Shown piece after piece: positions 25,774 to 34,879 of a stretch of DNA of 64,000 nt. The stretch covers positions 1-64,000 of the forward strand of contig NZ_SWCN01000013.1 of the NCBI RefSeq assembly GCF_005116575.1, read 5' to 3'. The notes under the pieces were generated by a model. That model was not told the origin of the DNA. It made no database searches and worked only from the letters and a program-made list of their open reading frames with translations. Each line of letters starts with the position of its first letter. The stretch's first letter is position 1. A program made the translations under genes and the position numbers. This DNA comes from Desulforhopalus sp. IMCC35007 (lineage in GTDB: Bacteria > Desulfobacterota > Desulfobulbia > Desulfobulbales > Desulfocapsaceae).

Positions 25774-25793
25774 ACCACCAGCGAAATAACAGT

Positions 25794-25832
25794 AAAAAAG
25801 GTCCTGCAATATCACCCGTGCAGGACCTTTTT
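25794..25832. terminator. Bidirectional terminator between cooS and selO
   Basis: AAAAAGGTCCTGCA pairs with TGCAGGACCTTTTTT around a 10-base loop; A-run and T-run flanks make it usable from both convergent genes. Confidence 0.9.
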
Positions 25833-25876
25833 TGGTAGAAATTCTATCGGTGACTCTAAGTAAAACAGGAAAAACA

Positions 25877-27487
25877 TCATGAGCTGCAGGAAAGCATGGA
25901 ACAACCGGCTTTGTGCCTTGCCCACTCCGGCCTTTTTTCTGCATATTTTTCCATCTTTGGCTGTTCGTCGTATGGGTTTCTCAACAGTTGCAGGAGTTCT
26001 GTGACGAGTGAATTGTCTCCGGTCTCCGCCTTGTCGATTGCCAGCTGGGCCAGATAGTTGCGAAGCACATATTTAGGGTTGATGCGGTCCATTTTTTGCC
26101 TGCGTAACTCGTGGGGAAGATTGTCCTGCGCAAGCCTTTTTTGATAGCTGGTCAGCCAATTGTTCATTTTTTCTATATACGATCTATCCAGCTGTTCAGG
26201 CCGGTAGTAGGCGGCGCGCAGGGGGTGGTGTGCAGCACTGATGTCTGTCTCCTTGTCTTGGGCAAAGAGCCCACCGAGTCTGCGAAAGAAGATGGTCATG
26301 TCTGTTTCAACCAATTGTAAGATATCTATGAGTTCGCCAATGAGGGCGTCGTCGGTTGCAGGGTTACAATCTAAGAGTCCAATTTTTGCGCTCATCATAT
26401 TATTCCAACCCAGCTGAAACTGCGCGGAGTATGAACGGAGAATCTCTTCAAGAGCCTCCTTTTCTGCAATGAGCGGGTAGATGGCGTTGGCAAGCTGCAA
26501 CAGGTTCCACTGGCCGATATGGGGCTGGTTGCTGTAGCTGTACCTGCGGCCCTGGGCATCGGTGGTGTTGGGGGTCCAGTCCGCCTCATAGCCCTCCAGC
26601 CAGCCGTAGGGGCCATAATCGATGGTAAGGCCCAGGATCGACATGTTATCCGTGTTCATCACTCCATGAACAAATCCCACCCGCATCCAGTGAAGAATCA
26701 TGGCCACCGTGGTGTCACAGATCTCCTGAAACCATTTGAGATACGTTGCCTTTGATGGGGCACCAAGATGCGGGAAATCTGTTCTGATTGTGTAGTCGGT
26801 GAGATCTTTCAGCAGGGAGAGATCCTGCCTTGATGAGAGTATTTCAAAGTTGCCAAATCGCAGAAATGAAGGCGACACTCGACAGACCACCGCTCCGGGC
26901 TCGTTTTTTGGGTGACCGTCGTAGAACATGTCTCTTAGTACCGACTCACCTGTGGTAATGAGTGAAAGGGCACGGGTCGTCGGGATTCCAAGATGGAACA
27001 TCGCCTCACTACAGAGAAATTCTCTGACCGAAGAGCGGAGCACAGCAAGGCCATCTGCATTTCTTGAGTAGGGTGTAGGACCTGCGCCTTTGAGCTGCAA
27101 CACCAGCCGCTGGTTATCTTTATTTATTACCTCTCCAAGGTTGATAGCCCGTCCGTCACCCAATTGTCCCGCCCAGCTGCCGAACTGGTGGCCACCGTAG
27201 CACATGGCGTATGGATCCATTGCAGGTAGAAGCGTATTGCCAACAAACACATCGGTAAAGTGTTGGGTGTTGCAGCTTGCCTCAGAGAGGCCCAGCTGGT
27301 GTGCAACCTCTTTGCTGTAGGCAACCAGCTGCGGGCTTGAGACCGTCTCTGGTCGTACTCTCGAGTAGCAGGCGTGCTGAACCTGACGCCTGAAATTATC
27401 AGGCTGTGTATCTCCGGGGAGGTCTCGGGTGAAGCTGTTATCAAAGTGGAGAGATTCCAGTTCGCTATTTGAAATAATTGTATTCAT
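25877..27487 (-). CDS. selO: Protein adenylyltransferase SelO (YdiU)
   Basis: A 536-residue SelO pseudokinase that transfers AMP from ATP to hydroxyl side chains of target proteins and is linked to redox stress. Conserved blocks include GGHQFGSWAGQLGDGRA, KGAGPTPYSR, EFLCSEAMFHLGIPTTRAL, HGVMNTDNMS and DYGPYG. The C-terminus ends SCSS, with cysteine (TGC codon) at the position of selenocysteine in eukaryotic SelO. The frame extends to 27550, but the ATG at 27487 follows AAAGGA and begins the conserved region. It is convergent with cooS and divergent from the AraC-type gene. Confidence 0.95.
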   Translation of the reverse strand: MNTIISNSELESLHFDNSFTRDLPGDTQPDNFRRQVQHACYSRVRPETVSSPQLVAYSKEVAHQLGLSEASCNTQHFTDVFVGNTLLPAMDPYAMCYGGHQFGSWAGQLGDGRAINLGEVINKDNQRLVLQLKGAGPTPYSRNADGLAVLRSSVREFLCSEAMFHLGIPTTRALSLITTGESVLRDMFYDGHPKNEPGAVVCRVSPSFLRFGNFEILSSRQDLSLLKDLTDYTIRTDFPHLGAPSKATYLKWFQEICDTTVAMILHWMRVGFVHGVMNTDNMSILGLTIDYGPYGWLEGYEADWTPNTTDAQGRRYSYSNQPHIGQWNLLQLANAIYPLIAEKEALEEILRSYSAQFQLGWNNMMSAKIGLLDCNPATDDALIGELIDILQLVETDMTIFFRRLGGLFAQDKETDISAAHHPLRAAYYRPEQLDRSYIEKMNNWLTSYQKRLAQDNLPHELRRQKMDRINPKYVLRNYLAQLAIDKAETGDNSLVTELLQLLRNPYDEQPKMEKYAEKRPEWARHKAGCSMLSCSS

Positions 27488-27550
27488 AGGAGTCCTTTTG
27501 ATTTTTCTGGCCTTCATAGAGGCACGTTTCCTGTCTACCAAACTAAGCAT

Positions 27551-27574
27551 CCTACATTGTGGTGCAAGTGTAGG
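27551..27574. promoter_or_regulatory. Inverted repeat in the selO-araC divergent region
   Basis: CCTACA (27551-27556) and TGTAGG (27569-27574) form a 6-12-6 inverted repeat, 36 bases before the regulator's start. It is a possible operator for either divergent gene; the arms are short, so chance is not excluded. Confidence 0.3.
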
Positions 27575-27609
27575 GTGGTACTGGTTTTGACCTGGCAGGT
27601 GGAAAAGAG

Positions 27610-28491
27610 ATGGTGTATTTCTCTAATACAATACAAGATACAGGTGATGTTTCCGCTTACATGATTCAGACGAAGGATATGATGAAATCAGAGAAATTTT
27701 TCAAAGACCCACGTATGCCGTTTGCTGAATGCCGCTATTCAAAAAGCAGTATTCGCCAGTTTAAGACGCACATGCACAAGGCCTTTAGTGTTGGCGCAGT
27801 GGACCTGGGTAAGGTTTTGTATACCGTTGGAGAAACGACAACAGAGCTGGCGGTGGGCTCACTTGCTTTAATTAATCCTGAGACTATCCACTCCTGCAAC
27901 TGCATAGAGGGCAATGAGCGAAGTTTCTATATGCTCTATCTTGATGAAGACTGGTGTCTGGAGGTACAAAAATCCCTGTGGAATGTGCGTGTTTTCCAAC
28001 CGGTGTCCTGTATTCGTCTTGATGGGCAGGAGATCTACGATCAGTATATCAAAACAATGCAGGTACTGATCGGCAATGAAGATCATCTGCTCAAAAAAGA
28101 GCAGGTCCTCGTTGAGCTTCTTTCTCAGGTTTTTCTATTAGCCTGCAAGGCCTGTGACGAGCAGGCACCGGTTTGTCAGAATGTTGAAGTTTTACGGCAA
28201 AAGCTGGGAGGAGATCTGCAAGCTGATCTGACCCTTGCAGGGTTGGCCGAAGAGCTGGCGGTAAATCCCTATACTCTTCACAGGCAGTTCAAAAGAATAA
28301 CAGGCCATACGCCTCATGCTTATCGAATGAATTGCCGGATTGAACAGGCCAAAATCTATCTTCAACAGGGGCTTGATATTGCCGAAACGGCACTGGAGTG
28401 CGGTTTTTTTGACCAGTCTCATCTGCACAGGTACTTCAAGTCTATGACCACGGTCACCCCTCAGGAATACCGCGTCAATTTTGTACAATAA
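27610..28491 (+). CDS. AraC-family transcriptional regulator
   Basis: A 293-residue regulator with an N-terminal cupin-like AraC sensor domain (THMHKAFSVGAV, LINPETIHSCN) and two C-terminal HTH motifs (LAEELAVNPYTLHRQFKRI and ALECGFFDQSHLHRYFKSM, then TPQEYR). The ATG at 27610 follows GGTGGAAAAGAG; an internal ATG at 27661 has no ribosome-binding site. The next gene, 48 bases downstream, is a LysE exporter, a common pairing in which the regulator controls export of its ligand (inference). Confidence 0.88.
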   Translation: MVYFSNTIQDTGDVSAYMIQTKDMMKSEKFFKDPRMPFAECRYSKSSIRQFKTHMHKAFSVGAVDLGKVLYTVGETTTELAVGSLALINPETIHSCNCIEGNERSFYMLYLDEDWCLEVQKSLWNVRVFQPVSCIRLDGQEIYDQYIKTMQVLIGNEDHLLKKEQVLVELLSQVFLLACKACDEQAPVCQNVEVLRQKLGGDLQADLTLAGLAEELAVNPYTLHRQFKRITGHTPHAYRMNCRIEQAKIYLQQGLDIAETALECGFFDQSHLHRYFKSMTTVTPQEYRVNFVQ

Positions 28492-28539
28492 GTTGTAATG
28501 AGACTCGGGTAGTGTTCTCCCCTAAAAAAGGAGATAGTT

Positions 28540-29157
28540 ATGGAGTTTCTACTTATTGCGTCTGCTCATTTTCTGGCTCTTTTAAGCCCGGGTCCGGATT
28601 TTTTTCTTCTCATGCAGGGGGCTTTTCGCCTGCCGGTCCGCTATTGTTTTGCTCTATGTGCCGGGATTGCGCTGGCTAACGGTGTCTACCTGCTTGTTGC
28701 AATACTCGGGCTTGCAGTTGTAAGTAGTTTTACGCCTCTGATGGTTGGTTTAAAATATTTGGGTGGCGCCTATCTGCTGTTTTTAGGGATCATGCTGTTA
28801 CGGGCACCTCAGCGTTCTCTCAAGGCTGGAGACAGCCAGGGCGGTATTCATCTTCGAAGTTACCGCAGGCAGTTCACCCTGGGCTTTCTATCGGGAATTC
28901 TCAACCCCAAAAATGCCATATTTTATCTGGCGATATTCTCGGTTATGGTTTCGCAAGAGACCCCGCTCCTCATCCGGGGACTTTACGGTTGCTGGATGAG
29001 CTGTGTTGTCTTTATCTGGGATAGTCTTGTGGTGCTCTTTTTTAACCGGCAGGGGACAAAAGATACACTGAGACCTGTTGTCTATTATCTTGAGAAAATT
29101 TCAGGGATAGTACTTGCCTTCTTTGGCATCTTTCTTGCTTTTACTTGGAATACATGA
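28540..29157 (+). CDS. LysE-family exporter
   Basis: A 205-residue membrane protein with about six hydrophobic helices, the LSPGPDFFLLMQGA signature and the GFLSGILNPKNAIFYLA segment of the LysE/RhtB family. AAAGGAGATAGTT precedes the ATG. It probably shares a transcript with the AraC-type regulator. The exported metabolite is unknown. It is a different paralogue from the one at 9911-10549. Confidence 0.9.
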   Translation: MEFLLIASAHFLALLSPGPDFFLLMQGAFRLPVRYCFALCAGIALANGVYLLVAILGLAVVSSFTPLMVGLKYLGGAYLLFLGIMLLRAPQRSLKAGDSQGGIHLRSYRRQFTLGFLSGILNPKNAIFYLAIFSVMVSQETPLLIRGLYGCWMSCVVFIWDSLVVLFFNRQGTKDTLRPVVYYLEKISGIVLAFFGIFLAFTWNT

Positions 29158-29261
29158 TGTTTTGCGGATGATTTATTTGCCTCTGCTCTCGATAAGAGTT
29201 ACCCTTGTATCTAGGTTCAAGGGTCTTTTATTATTACAATTTAAAGGAGCGGAAAGAGATA

Positions 29262-29975
29262 ATGATTGTGAGAATATTGATAGCGGCGTTTGCTTCATTT
29301 GTCTCAGGTTTTAGCTATCTGGTAGGTCTTCAACGTCTCATGACGGCATTGCTTGTGGGTTTTGGAGGCTTGAGTTCTCTTTTTTTCGGGGTTCTTTTTC
29401 TTCTGCCAGCGGATAAGGCACGGTTGATTTTTCCCATTTCTGAAAATGTCCCGTCCTGGCCATATTTTATACTCGGCCTCGTTTTACTGGGAATGGTAGG
29501 TGGGCTGTTTTTAGTAAAGGCATCCCCTGCCGATTTTGAAGAGGTCTCTTCGAAGCATTTTAAATACATGCTGGGTGGGATAGCTGGTTATCTGACAAGT
29601 TTATTTTTCTCTTCGGTGTTTTGGTTTCCCTCGGATGAAACCAGACGAAGCGTAGCTGAATCGACCTTAAGCATAGAGGTGCTGATTGGTACGGTGATTT
29701 TTATTCTGGGAGTCTGCGGCTCCTGTTACCTTTTGTACAGGGCCTCAAAAGGTAGCAGTGAAAGTAATCCGGATCTGATGCGTCGTTTTGTTCTGGCTCT
29801 GTTTGCTTTTTTTCAATTTGATAAAATGCCGTTGCTTGTCGCCTACCTTCTTCTTAATGCCCAGGAAACCGGGGTTGTTTTCCCAAATATTGCAGCGCTT
29901 GCTTTTGCTGCCTACATTCCTGTCTCGCTGTTTCTAATAAAGACAACATGGGATGCAAAGGCCATTGAAATGTAG
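29262..29975 (+). CDS. Integral membrane protein of unknown function
   Basis: A 237-residue protein with about seven hydrophobic segments and short polar loops. I recognise no family motif. The frame is open from 29205, but the ATG at 29262 is preceded by GGAAAGAG and starts directly with a membrane helix (MIVRILIAAFASFVSG), so this start is chosen. It stands alone between the exporter and the convergent MinD-like gene. Confidence 0.7.
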   Translation: MIVRILIAAFASFVSGFSYLVGLQRLMTALLVGFGGLSSLFFGVLFLLPADKARLIFPISENVPSWPYFILGLVLLGMVGGLFLVKASPADFEEVSSKHFKYMLGGIAGYLTSLFFSSVFWFPSDETRRSVAESTLSIEVLIGTVIFILGVCGSCYLLYRASKGSSESNPDLMRRFVLALFAFFQFDKMPLLVAYLLLNAQETGVVFPNIAALAFAAYIPVSLFLIKTTWDAKAIEM

Positions 29976-30009
29976 GATTGTTGGGGTGCAAGACGGACGG
30001 ATGGGCTGT

Positions 30010-30933
30010 TTACGCTGAGATTGTTGCAGGTGATGCAGAAGCGTGTGCTGCAAACAGATCAGAGATCTTTGCGAGTTTTTCAGCCGTGTTTATTAGGGCA
30101 AGAGAGGACAGGGACTTGGGGTAGAGCTCTGAAATCGGTAAAAAAGCCTTAAGGGCCAGCTGAACCTGGTGGTCTTCAGGGATCTCGCCCAGTTCAGGAA
30201 TCTCAATCCCAAGATATTTTCTCACCATATTTTTTAATTTTCCCTTGTTTAATCTGCCATTTTCGCTGTCCCTGTTGACGATGAGCAGGGGGTGAAAATA
30301 TTGGAGTGCTTCCTGGGCAAGTGTTCTTGAGCCGGGGCTTGTCTGTTCGGCAAGCTCGAAAACCTCTTTGAGGGAACTGAAGCTGGTGGTTTTAAGGATG
30401 TTTGCTACCTCACTTTTTGAGAGAAAGCTGGTGAGCATTTTTCTGATTGTGGCCAGTTGGAGAAAATTATACAAATCCATGATCGAGGTAGGATCCGGCA
30501 GAGTCACACAGATCTGGATATCGGAATGCATGAAGAAATCAAGGGCGTGGTAGCTTGTACCGGCTCCCACGTCCAAAAGTACAATGTCGGCATCTATATT
30601 GTCTATCGCCTTAAGAAGACGCATCTTTTCCTGAAAGTTCATGTTCGCCGTCTGCAGGGTGTTGCCGGTGCCCGGGATGAGCTGCAGGCCATTGTGGGCA
30701 TAGAAGGTGTGGGCGATTTCCTGAATATCGTCTACTTTGCGGGTAATAAAATCTGTCAGTGTCTTGCGTGGATTAAAAAGGCCAAAAAGAATGTGTGCGT
30801 CGGCACCACCGATATCAAGATCAACGAGGCACACTCTTTTGCCTGACTTGGCAAGCAGCATGGCCAGATTGGCGATAATCATGGTTTTGCCCACTCCGCC
30901 TTTTCCTGAACCTATTGATATCTTTATTGCCAT
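30010..30933 (-). CDS. MinD/ParA-family P-loop ATPase
   Basis: A 307-residue ATPase with the deviant Walker A motif GSGKGGVGKT (residues 8-17), CLVDLDIGGADAH and the Walker B region IVLLDVGAG. It is closest by eye to MinD/FlhG-like soluble ATPases, but no flagellar or division genes adjoin it. The C-terminal third lacks a clear amphipathic membrane-targeting helix. It lies 21 bases downstream of a small zinc-ribbon protein gene in the same direction, suggesting a two-gene unit of unknown role. Confidence 0.85.
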   Translation of the reverse strand: MAIKISIGSGKGGVGKTMIIANLAMLLAKSGKRVCLVDLDIGGADAHILFGLFNPRKTLTDFITRKVDDIQEIAHTFYAHNGLQLIPGTGNTLQTANMNFQEKMRLLKAIDNIDADIVLLDVGAGTSYHALDFFMHSDIQICVTLPDPTSIMDLYNFLQLATIRKMLTSFLSKSEVANILKTTSFSSLKEVFELAEQTSPGSRTLAQEALQYFHPLLIVNRDSENGRLNKGKLKNMVRKYLGIEIPELGEIPEDHQVQLALKAFLPISELYPKSLSSLALINTAEKLAKISDLFAAHASASPATISA

Positions 30934-30954
30934 TACGCAGTGTGGGAGCGAAGG

Positions 30955-31266
30955 TTAGTTTTTCTGCCGGCGCAGACGAATTTCATAGATGCGTTTAGCC
31001 CGGGTTAAAATGGTCTGGAGCTCGGTGCTGGTGCCTTGCGTACAGCTCCATAATTCCCAGCCCTCTTGTGAGCGGAGGATGATTTTACCATTTTCAAGCG
31101 AGAGTGTTGTGGTGCCAAGAACACCTGCGTCAGCAGTCGGTTCCGTGGGAATGGGCACATGGATGATTTCGGCCTGTTTTTTATGCTGGATACATGCTGA
31201 GCAGTACTCTATTTCGCGATCACCAAAAAGGTTGAGCACTGCTCCACAGTCTTTACAAAATCGCAT
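30955..31266 (-). CDS. Small zinc-ribbon protein of unknown function
   Basis: A 103-residue protein starting with a four-cysteine ribbon (CKDCG and CSACIQHK, residues 4-26), then a linker and a strand-rich domain ending with a basic C-terminus (IYEIRLRRQKN). I recognise no family. It precedes the MinD-like ATPase gene by 21 bases, so the two may form a functional pair. Confidence 0.6.
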   Translation of the reverse strand: MRFCKDCGAVLNLFGDREIEYCSACIQHKKQAEIIHVPIPTEPTADAGVLGTTTLSLENGKIILRSQEGWELWSCTQGTSTELQTILTRAKRIYEIRLRRQKN

Positions 31267-31569
31267 AAAATGTTTGCCTGCAGTTTTGGATTGGCGTTTG
31301 GATCTTCTGAAGGGGAAGACCTGCTTGAATTTAGTTTCTTTCCTATCTTAAATTCTATCAAAGATTCCTGCTCCAGTCATTTTTCCTGGGAAAAAAGCTG
31401 AGACCTCTTTCTTTTCGACCTAACCCGCTGAAATATTTAGCACCATACTTGTGCAATGCTGTTATAAAATCACGAAAGGCACTTTGGAAGAGATTGGCAC
31501 CTAAAATGGCCAAGCTACGTACCTCCATAAAAATTTTCGAGTTTATCAAGATTAGCGGCTGAGTTGATG
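31267..31569. other. Intergenic region without a supported gene
   Basis: A 63-codon minus-strand frame (31358-31549) contains protein-like text such as SAFRDFITALHKYGAKYF but has no ribosome-binding site and no family I know. It may be a remnant. Nothing else was seen. Confidence 0.35.
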
Positions 31570-31953
31570 TTATTTTTTCTTCGACCTTACGGTAATTTTT
31601 TCGACAACCCTGCGGTAATAGTCATCCTGTGACGCAATATTTGAGCGAAATGATCGCTTTGCCTCGACTTTCATCAGGAGGACGTTCAGCTTTTTCATTT
31701 GCCTGAGACGTTCATGCTCGTCTTCGGTGCTGGCAATTAAATCTTCGATTCGCTTTATTTCTTTTCGCTCTTCCAATTCCGGAGGCAGATAGCCACTGTT
31801 TTTGAGTATCTTATAGGCAATCTTCAGGTCATCGGGTACGAGATGGTCATCTTCCAAGGGAAGGGGTTTGTTTTTCCACTCGGGAGAGTTGAGGTCACCT
31901 TCCTCCATGGCCTTGAGTATCCTTTGCTCAGCTATATAGGCGAGAGAATCCAT
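31570..31953 (-). CDS. DnaJ-homologue C28-type conserved-domain protein (DUF1992)
   Basis: A 127-residue protein with the DUF1992 pattern: AEQRILKAMEEGDLNSPEWK, GKPLPLEDD-like KPLPLEDDHLVP and AYKILKNSGYLPPELE. The second half is a charged helix. The function is unknown, and no J-domain is present. The frame continues upstream to 32076 into the hydrolase gene, but the ATG at 31953 follows CAGGAAAA and starts the domain. Confidence 0.85.
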   Translation of the reverse strand: MDSLAYIAEQRILKAMEEGDLNSPEWKNKPLPLEDDHLVPDDLKIAYKILKNSGYLPPELEERKEIKRIEDLIASTEDEHERLRQMKKLNVLLMKVEAKRSFRSNIASQDDYYRRVVEKITVRSKKK

Positions 31954-32048
31954 AGTATGTTTTTCCTGTGTTGGTGTGGTAATCGGTGTGCGGTAATGTG
32001 ATTTTGTCGTGGGGTACAAAATGCCGTACCCCTTGTCAGTATCAGATT

Positions 32049-32711
32049 TTATCCACGAAGTACAGATTGCAGCCATTTTGAAATATCCGCAATCTGTTCA
32101 GGGCAGACGGAGTGTTCCATAGGGTAACTCTTGTATTTAGGGGAGTAGCCTTTTTTCCTGAGATCTGTAATTGCTTTTTGTGCAAGGGCTTCAGGCACCA
32201 CAGGGTCATATTTCCCGTGGTGGATCTCTATCGGGATTGTACTGTTGGCGGGGCTGTAAACGGTACTGTCTGCCGTTGCAAAGTAGGTGGACATGGCAAG
32301 GAGGCCAGCAAGCGGTTTATCGTAGCTGAGGGCAAGGTGATAGGCTACTGCACCTCCCTGGGAGAATCCTGCTATAACAATCCTTTGACTCTCTATGCCC
32401 CGTGCAAGTTCTTGGTCGATGAACCCTTTGATTGACTCCACTGACTCCAGCAGGCCTTTTGTATCAACCTTACGGTCAATCTCCATTTCGAGAATGTCGT
32501 ACCAGGCCGGCATAACAAAACCTCCGTTGACGGTGACCGGAATTGAAGGTGCATGGGGAAAAATAAAGCGGATTGGCAGATCTTCAGGAATTGCCAGCTC
32601 CGGAACGATGGGGGCAAAGTCGTTACCGTCAGCTCCAAGGCCATGGAGCCAGATGACAGATGCAGTTGGGTTGCTTTGTGTTTCGGTTTCAATTGCGGCA
32701 AGCAGTGTCAT
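32049..32711 (-). CDS. Carboxylesterase/phospholipase-type alpha/beta hydrolase
   Basis: A 220-residue serine hydrolase of the bacterial carboxylesterase / acyl-protein-thioesterase-like family. It shows the oxyanion segment WLHGLGADGNDF, nucleophile Ser in GFSQGGAVA, Asp in HGKYDPVVP and His in PMEHSVCPEQ. Such enzymes hydrolyse short esters. It sits upstream of the DUF1992 gene on the same strand. Confidence 0.9.
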   Translation of the reverse strand: MTLLAAIETETQSNPTASVIWLHGLGADGNDFAPIVPELAIPEDLPIRFIFPHAPSIPVTVNGGFVMPAWYDILEMEIDRKVDTKGLLESVESIKGFIDQELARGIESQRIVIAGFSQGGAVAYHLALSYDKPLAGLLAMSTYFATADSTVYSPANSTIPIEIHHGKYDPVVPEALAQKAITDLRKKGYSPKYKSYPMEHSVCPEQIADISKWLQSVLRG

Positions 32712-32780
32712 GGTTGTTCACCAAAAGTATGCTGAATGAAATGATGTCATGATGGAGCACAGTATAGAGACATCACAGGT

Positions 32781-33167
32781 TTATCTCGTTTGTTCGACAA
32801 GTTTTTCCACAAGAGGGATGTCTGCTGGAGCCCAGCTGAGGGAAAGAAGCTGATGAGCGGGCAGCCACCTTATTTCATCGTGGTCATGTAACTCAAAATT
32901 GCCGCTCAAATAGTCGGCAAAATAGCAGAGCAGTCGTATCTGTTTTGTCCCGTAATCGTAGCACGATTCCCCAAAAAACGATCCTATATCTGAATCGATA
33001 TTAAATTCTTCTCTCAGTTCTCTTTTAAGACATTGACGGGGTGTTTCGTTGGGCTCAAGTTTTCCACCGGGAAATTCCCAGTACCCTGCCATATGGCTTC
33101 CAGGTTTCCTGCGGGCGCTGAGGAATTTTCCTTCCCGCCTGATTATTGCGGCCGTTACGGTGAGCAT
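32781..33167 (-). CDS. MutT-like Nudix hydrolase ((deoxy)nucleoside triphosphate pyrophosphohydrolase)
   Basis: A 128-residue MutT/NudG-type protein. The Nudix box GGKLEPNETPRQCLKREL continues REEFNI, and WEFPGGK precedes it as in 8-oxo-dGTPases. The open frame runs up to 33398, but the ATG at 33167 starts the conserved core (MLTVTAAIIRREGKFL). The ribosome-binding site is weak. The role is probably sanitation of oxidised nucleotides, inferred from family resemblance. Confidence 0.85.
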   Translation of the reverse strand: MLTVTAAIIRREGKFLSARRKPGSHMAGYWEFPGGKLEPNETPRQCLKRELREEFNIDSDIGSFFGESCYDYGTKQIRLLCYFADYLSGNFELHDHDEIRWLPAHQLLSLSWAPADIPLVEKLVEQTR

Positions 33168-33345
33168 GTGTTGCTGAAAAAAGTTAAAAATTGCAGGTAA
33201 ATTGAGTGAAAAATAGTGGTGTATCTGCTCATCAATATGAAATTTACTGTTGTAAATTCCTAATGAATGGTATTCTGGAAACCTTTTTGGCCCGACCATC
33301 AACCCTTCAATATATAATACATATCTACTGTTTGCAGGAGAAAAA

Positions 33346-33744
33346 ATGAGTTTACAGACACAGATGCATAAAGACCTTATTACAGCAATGAAAGCCAAAG
33401 ACGTCGATAAAAAAGAAGCAATCCGGATTATAATTGGCGAATTTGGGCGTCAGAATGAAAAAGAACTGAGCGATGATCAGGTAATTGCTATCATCAAAAA
33501 ACTGATCAAATCTGAGCGGGAGCTACTTGCGGCAAAGGGTGAAGAGGAGTCCGCATATATTCGGGTCCTCGAGAGCTATCTGCCGAAGCAGGCAAGCGAA
33601 GAAGAGATTCGTGCCTGGATCGAGGCCAATATCGATTTCTCGGCATTTGGTAACTTCATGCAGGCCATGAAACCTGTTATGCAGCATTTTGGTGCAGCTG
33701 CAGAAGGTAACCTTGTCAAAAAGGTACTGTCGACATTCAAATAA
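33346..33744 (+). CDS. YqeY/GatB-domain protein
   Basis: A 132-residue protein with the YqeY pattern: an N-terminal helical region (QMHKDLITAMKAKD, AIRIIIGEF) and the tail GNLVKKVLSTFK resembling the tRNA-binding tail of GatB. Family members are shorter homologues of GatB without the amidotransferase domain, of unknown role. The ATG follows CAGGAGAAAAA. The family's usual length is about 148 residues, so this one is slightly short. Confidence 0.85.
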   Translation: MSLQTQMHKDLITAMKAKDVDKKEAIRIIIGEFGRQNEKELSDDQVIAIIKKLIKSERELLAAKGEEESAYIRVLESYLPKQASEEEIRAWIEANIDFSAFGNFMQAMKPVMQHFGAAAEGNLVKKVLSTFK

Positions 33745-33921
33745 GTTGTTTTAGTTCATTGTTGGAATTCTGGTTCGATTTTGCCGGGAATTGTACCGTA
33801 GAAACTTGTCGCAGACAAAAGGATGTTTAATTTAGCTCTAATCAAATTGTACAGGTTTCTACTGAGGTTCGGTATGCCGTGATCAGTAGGGGAAAACGAG
33901 ACTAAAAAATGGAGGTTTAAC

Positions 33922-34785
33922 GTGTTACGAATTGTTCTGTTTCTAGCAACCAACATGGCTATTCTTGTCTTGCTCGGTATTGTAATGAGTGTTTTGGGGG
34001 TTGATAGCAGATCAACAACCGGATTGCTGATTATGGCGGGAATGTTTGGTATGGGAGGCTCATTTCTCTCTCTTGCCATGTCCAAATGGATCGCCAAGAA
34101 ATCCACAGGTGCCGTTGTTATCGAACAGCCAAGGAATCAGACAGAAAAATGGCTTTACGATACGGTTCAACGTATGGCAAAAGAAGCTGAAATTGGCATG
34201 CCTGAAGTGGCCATGTACAATGCTTCTGATATGAATGCCTTTGCCACCGGAATGAACAAAAATAATGCCTTGGTCGCTGTTTCTTCAGGCCTGCTGCAAA
34301 ATATGTCAAAGGATGAGGTCGAAGCGGTTCTCGCCCATGAGATTACCCATGTGGCCTGTGGCGATATGGTGACCCTGTCTCTTATTCAGGGCGTTCTCAA
34401 CACCTTTGTTATCTTTCTTTCAAGGATTGCAGCAAATATTATCAGCAATTTTCTCAGCTCCGATGAAGAAGGCGAGGGGCTTGGCTTCTTCGGCTATATG
34501 GCGGTGACCATTGTCCTTGAACTGGTGTTGGGTCTTTTTGCCTCTATCATTGTTATGTGGTTTTCCAGAAAGAGGGAGTATACCGCAGATAAGGGAGCCG
34601 CTTATCTAACCAGCAAAGAAAAAATGATCGGTGCATTGCAGAGGCTGCAGGCGCATCATGAGCCATCGCATTTGCCTGATCAGGTTGCAGCTTTTGGAAT
34701 ACGTCCGAAAAAAGGCGGCATGGCGGATCTTTTTAGAAGTCATCCTCCTCTTGAAGATCGTATTGCGGCTCTGAGAAAGCTGTAA
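33922..34785 (+). CDS. htpX: Membrane zinc metalloprotease HtpX
   Basis: A 287-residue M48 protease that degrades damaged membrane proteins. Two N-terminal membrane helices are followed by the zinc site HEITH (about residue 139), further membrane segments ([19 protein letters not shown]) and the second zinc-ligand region [10 protein letters not shown]. The GTG start at 33922 has GGAGG at ideal spacing. The C-terminal [12 protein letters not shown] motif is intact. The gene is monocistronic with its own terminator. Confidence 0.95.
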   Translation: MLRIVLFLATNMAILVLLGIVMSVLGVDSRSTTGLLIMAGMFGMGGSFLSLAMSKWIAKKSTGAVVIEQPRNQTEKWLYDTVQRMAKEAEIGMPEVAMYNASDMNAFATGMNKNNALVAVSSGLLQNMSKDEVEAVLAHEITHVACGDMVTLSLIQGVLNTFVIFLSRIAANIISNFLSSDEEGEGLGFFGYMAVTIVLELVLGLFASIIVMWFSRKREYTADKGAAYLTSKEKMIGALQRLQAHHEPSHLPDQVAAFGIRPKKGGMADLFRSHPPLEDRIAALRKL

Positions 34786-34810
34786 TCATAGGTTGTAATC
34801 ATCATGATAA

Positions 34811-34846
34811 AAAAAACGCCGGGGAATCTTTCCCTGGCGTTTTTTT
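34811..34846 (+). terminator. Intrinsic terminator after htpX
   Basis: AAAAAACGCCGGGGAA pairs with TCCCTGGCGTTTTTT (one mismatch) around a short TCTT loop. The A/T flanks also allow use by the convergent methyltransferase gene. Confidence 0.88.
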
Positions 34847-34879
34847 GTGCCTGCAATTCGGTAGCGTGAAAGGTCTGTA

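Noticed and set aside
25877-25891. Selenocysteine at the C-terminus of SelO
   Set aside because: The relevant codon is TGC, giving cysteine in ...SCSS, and TGA is only the terminal stop. There is no SECIS-like need.
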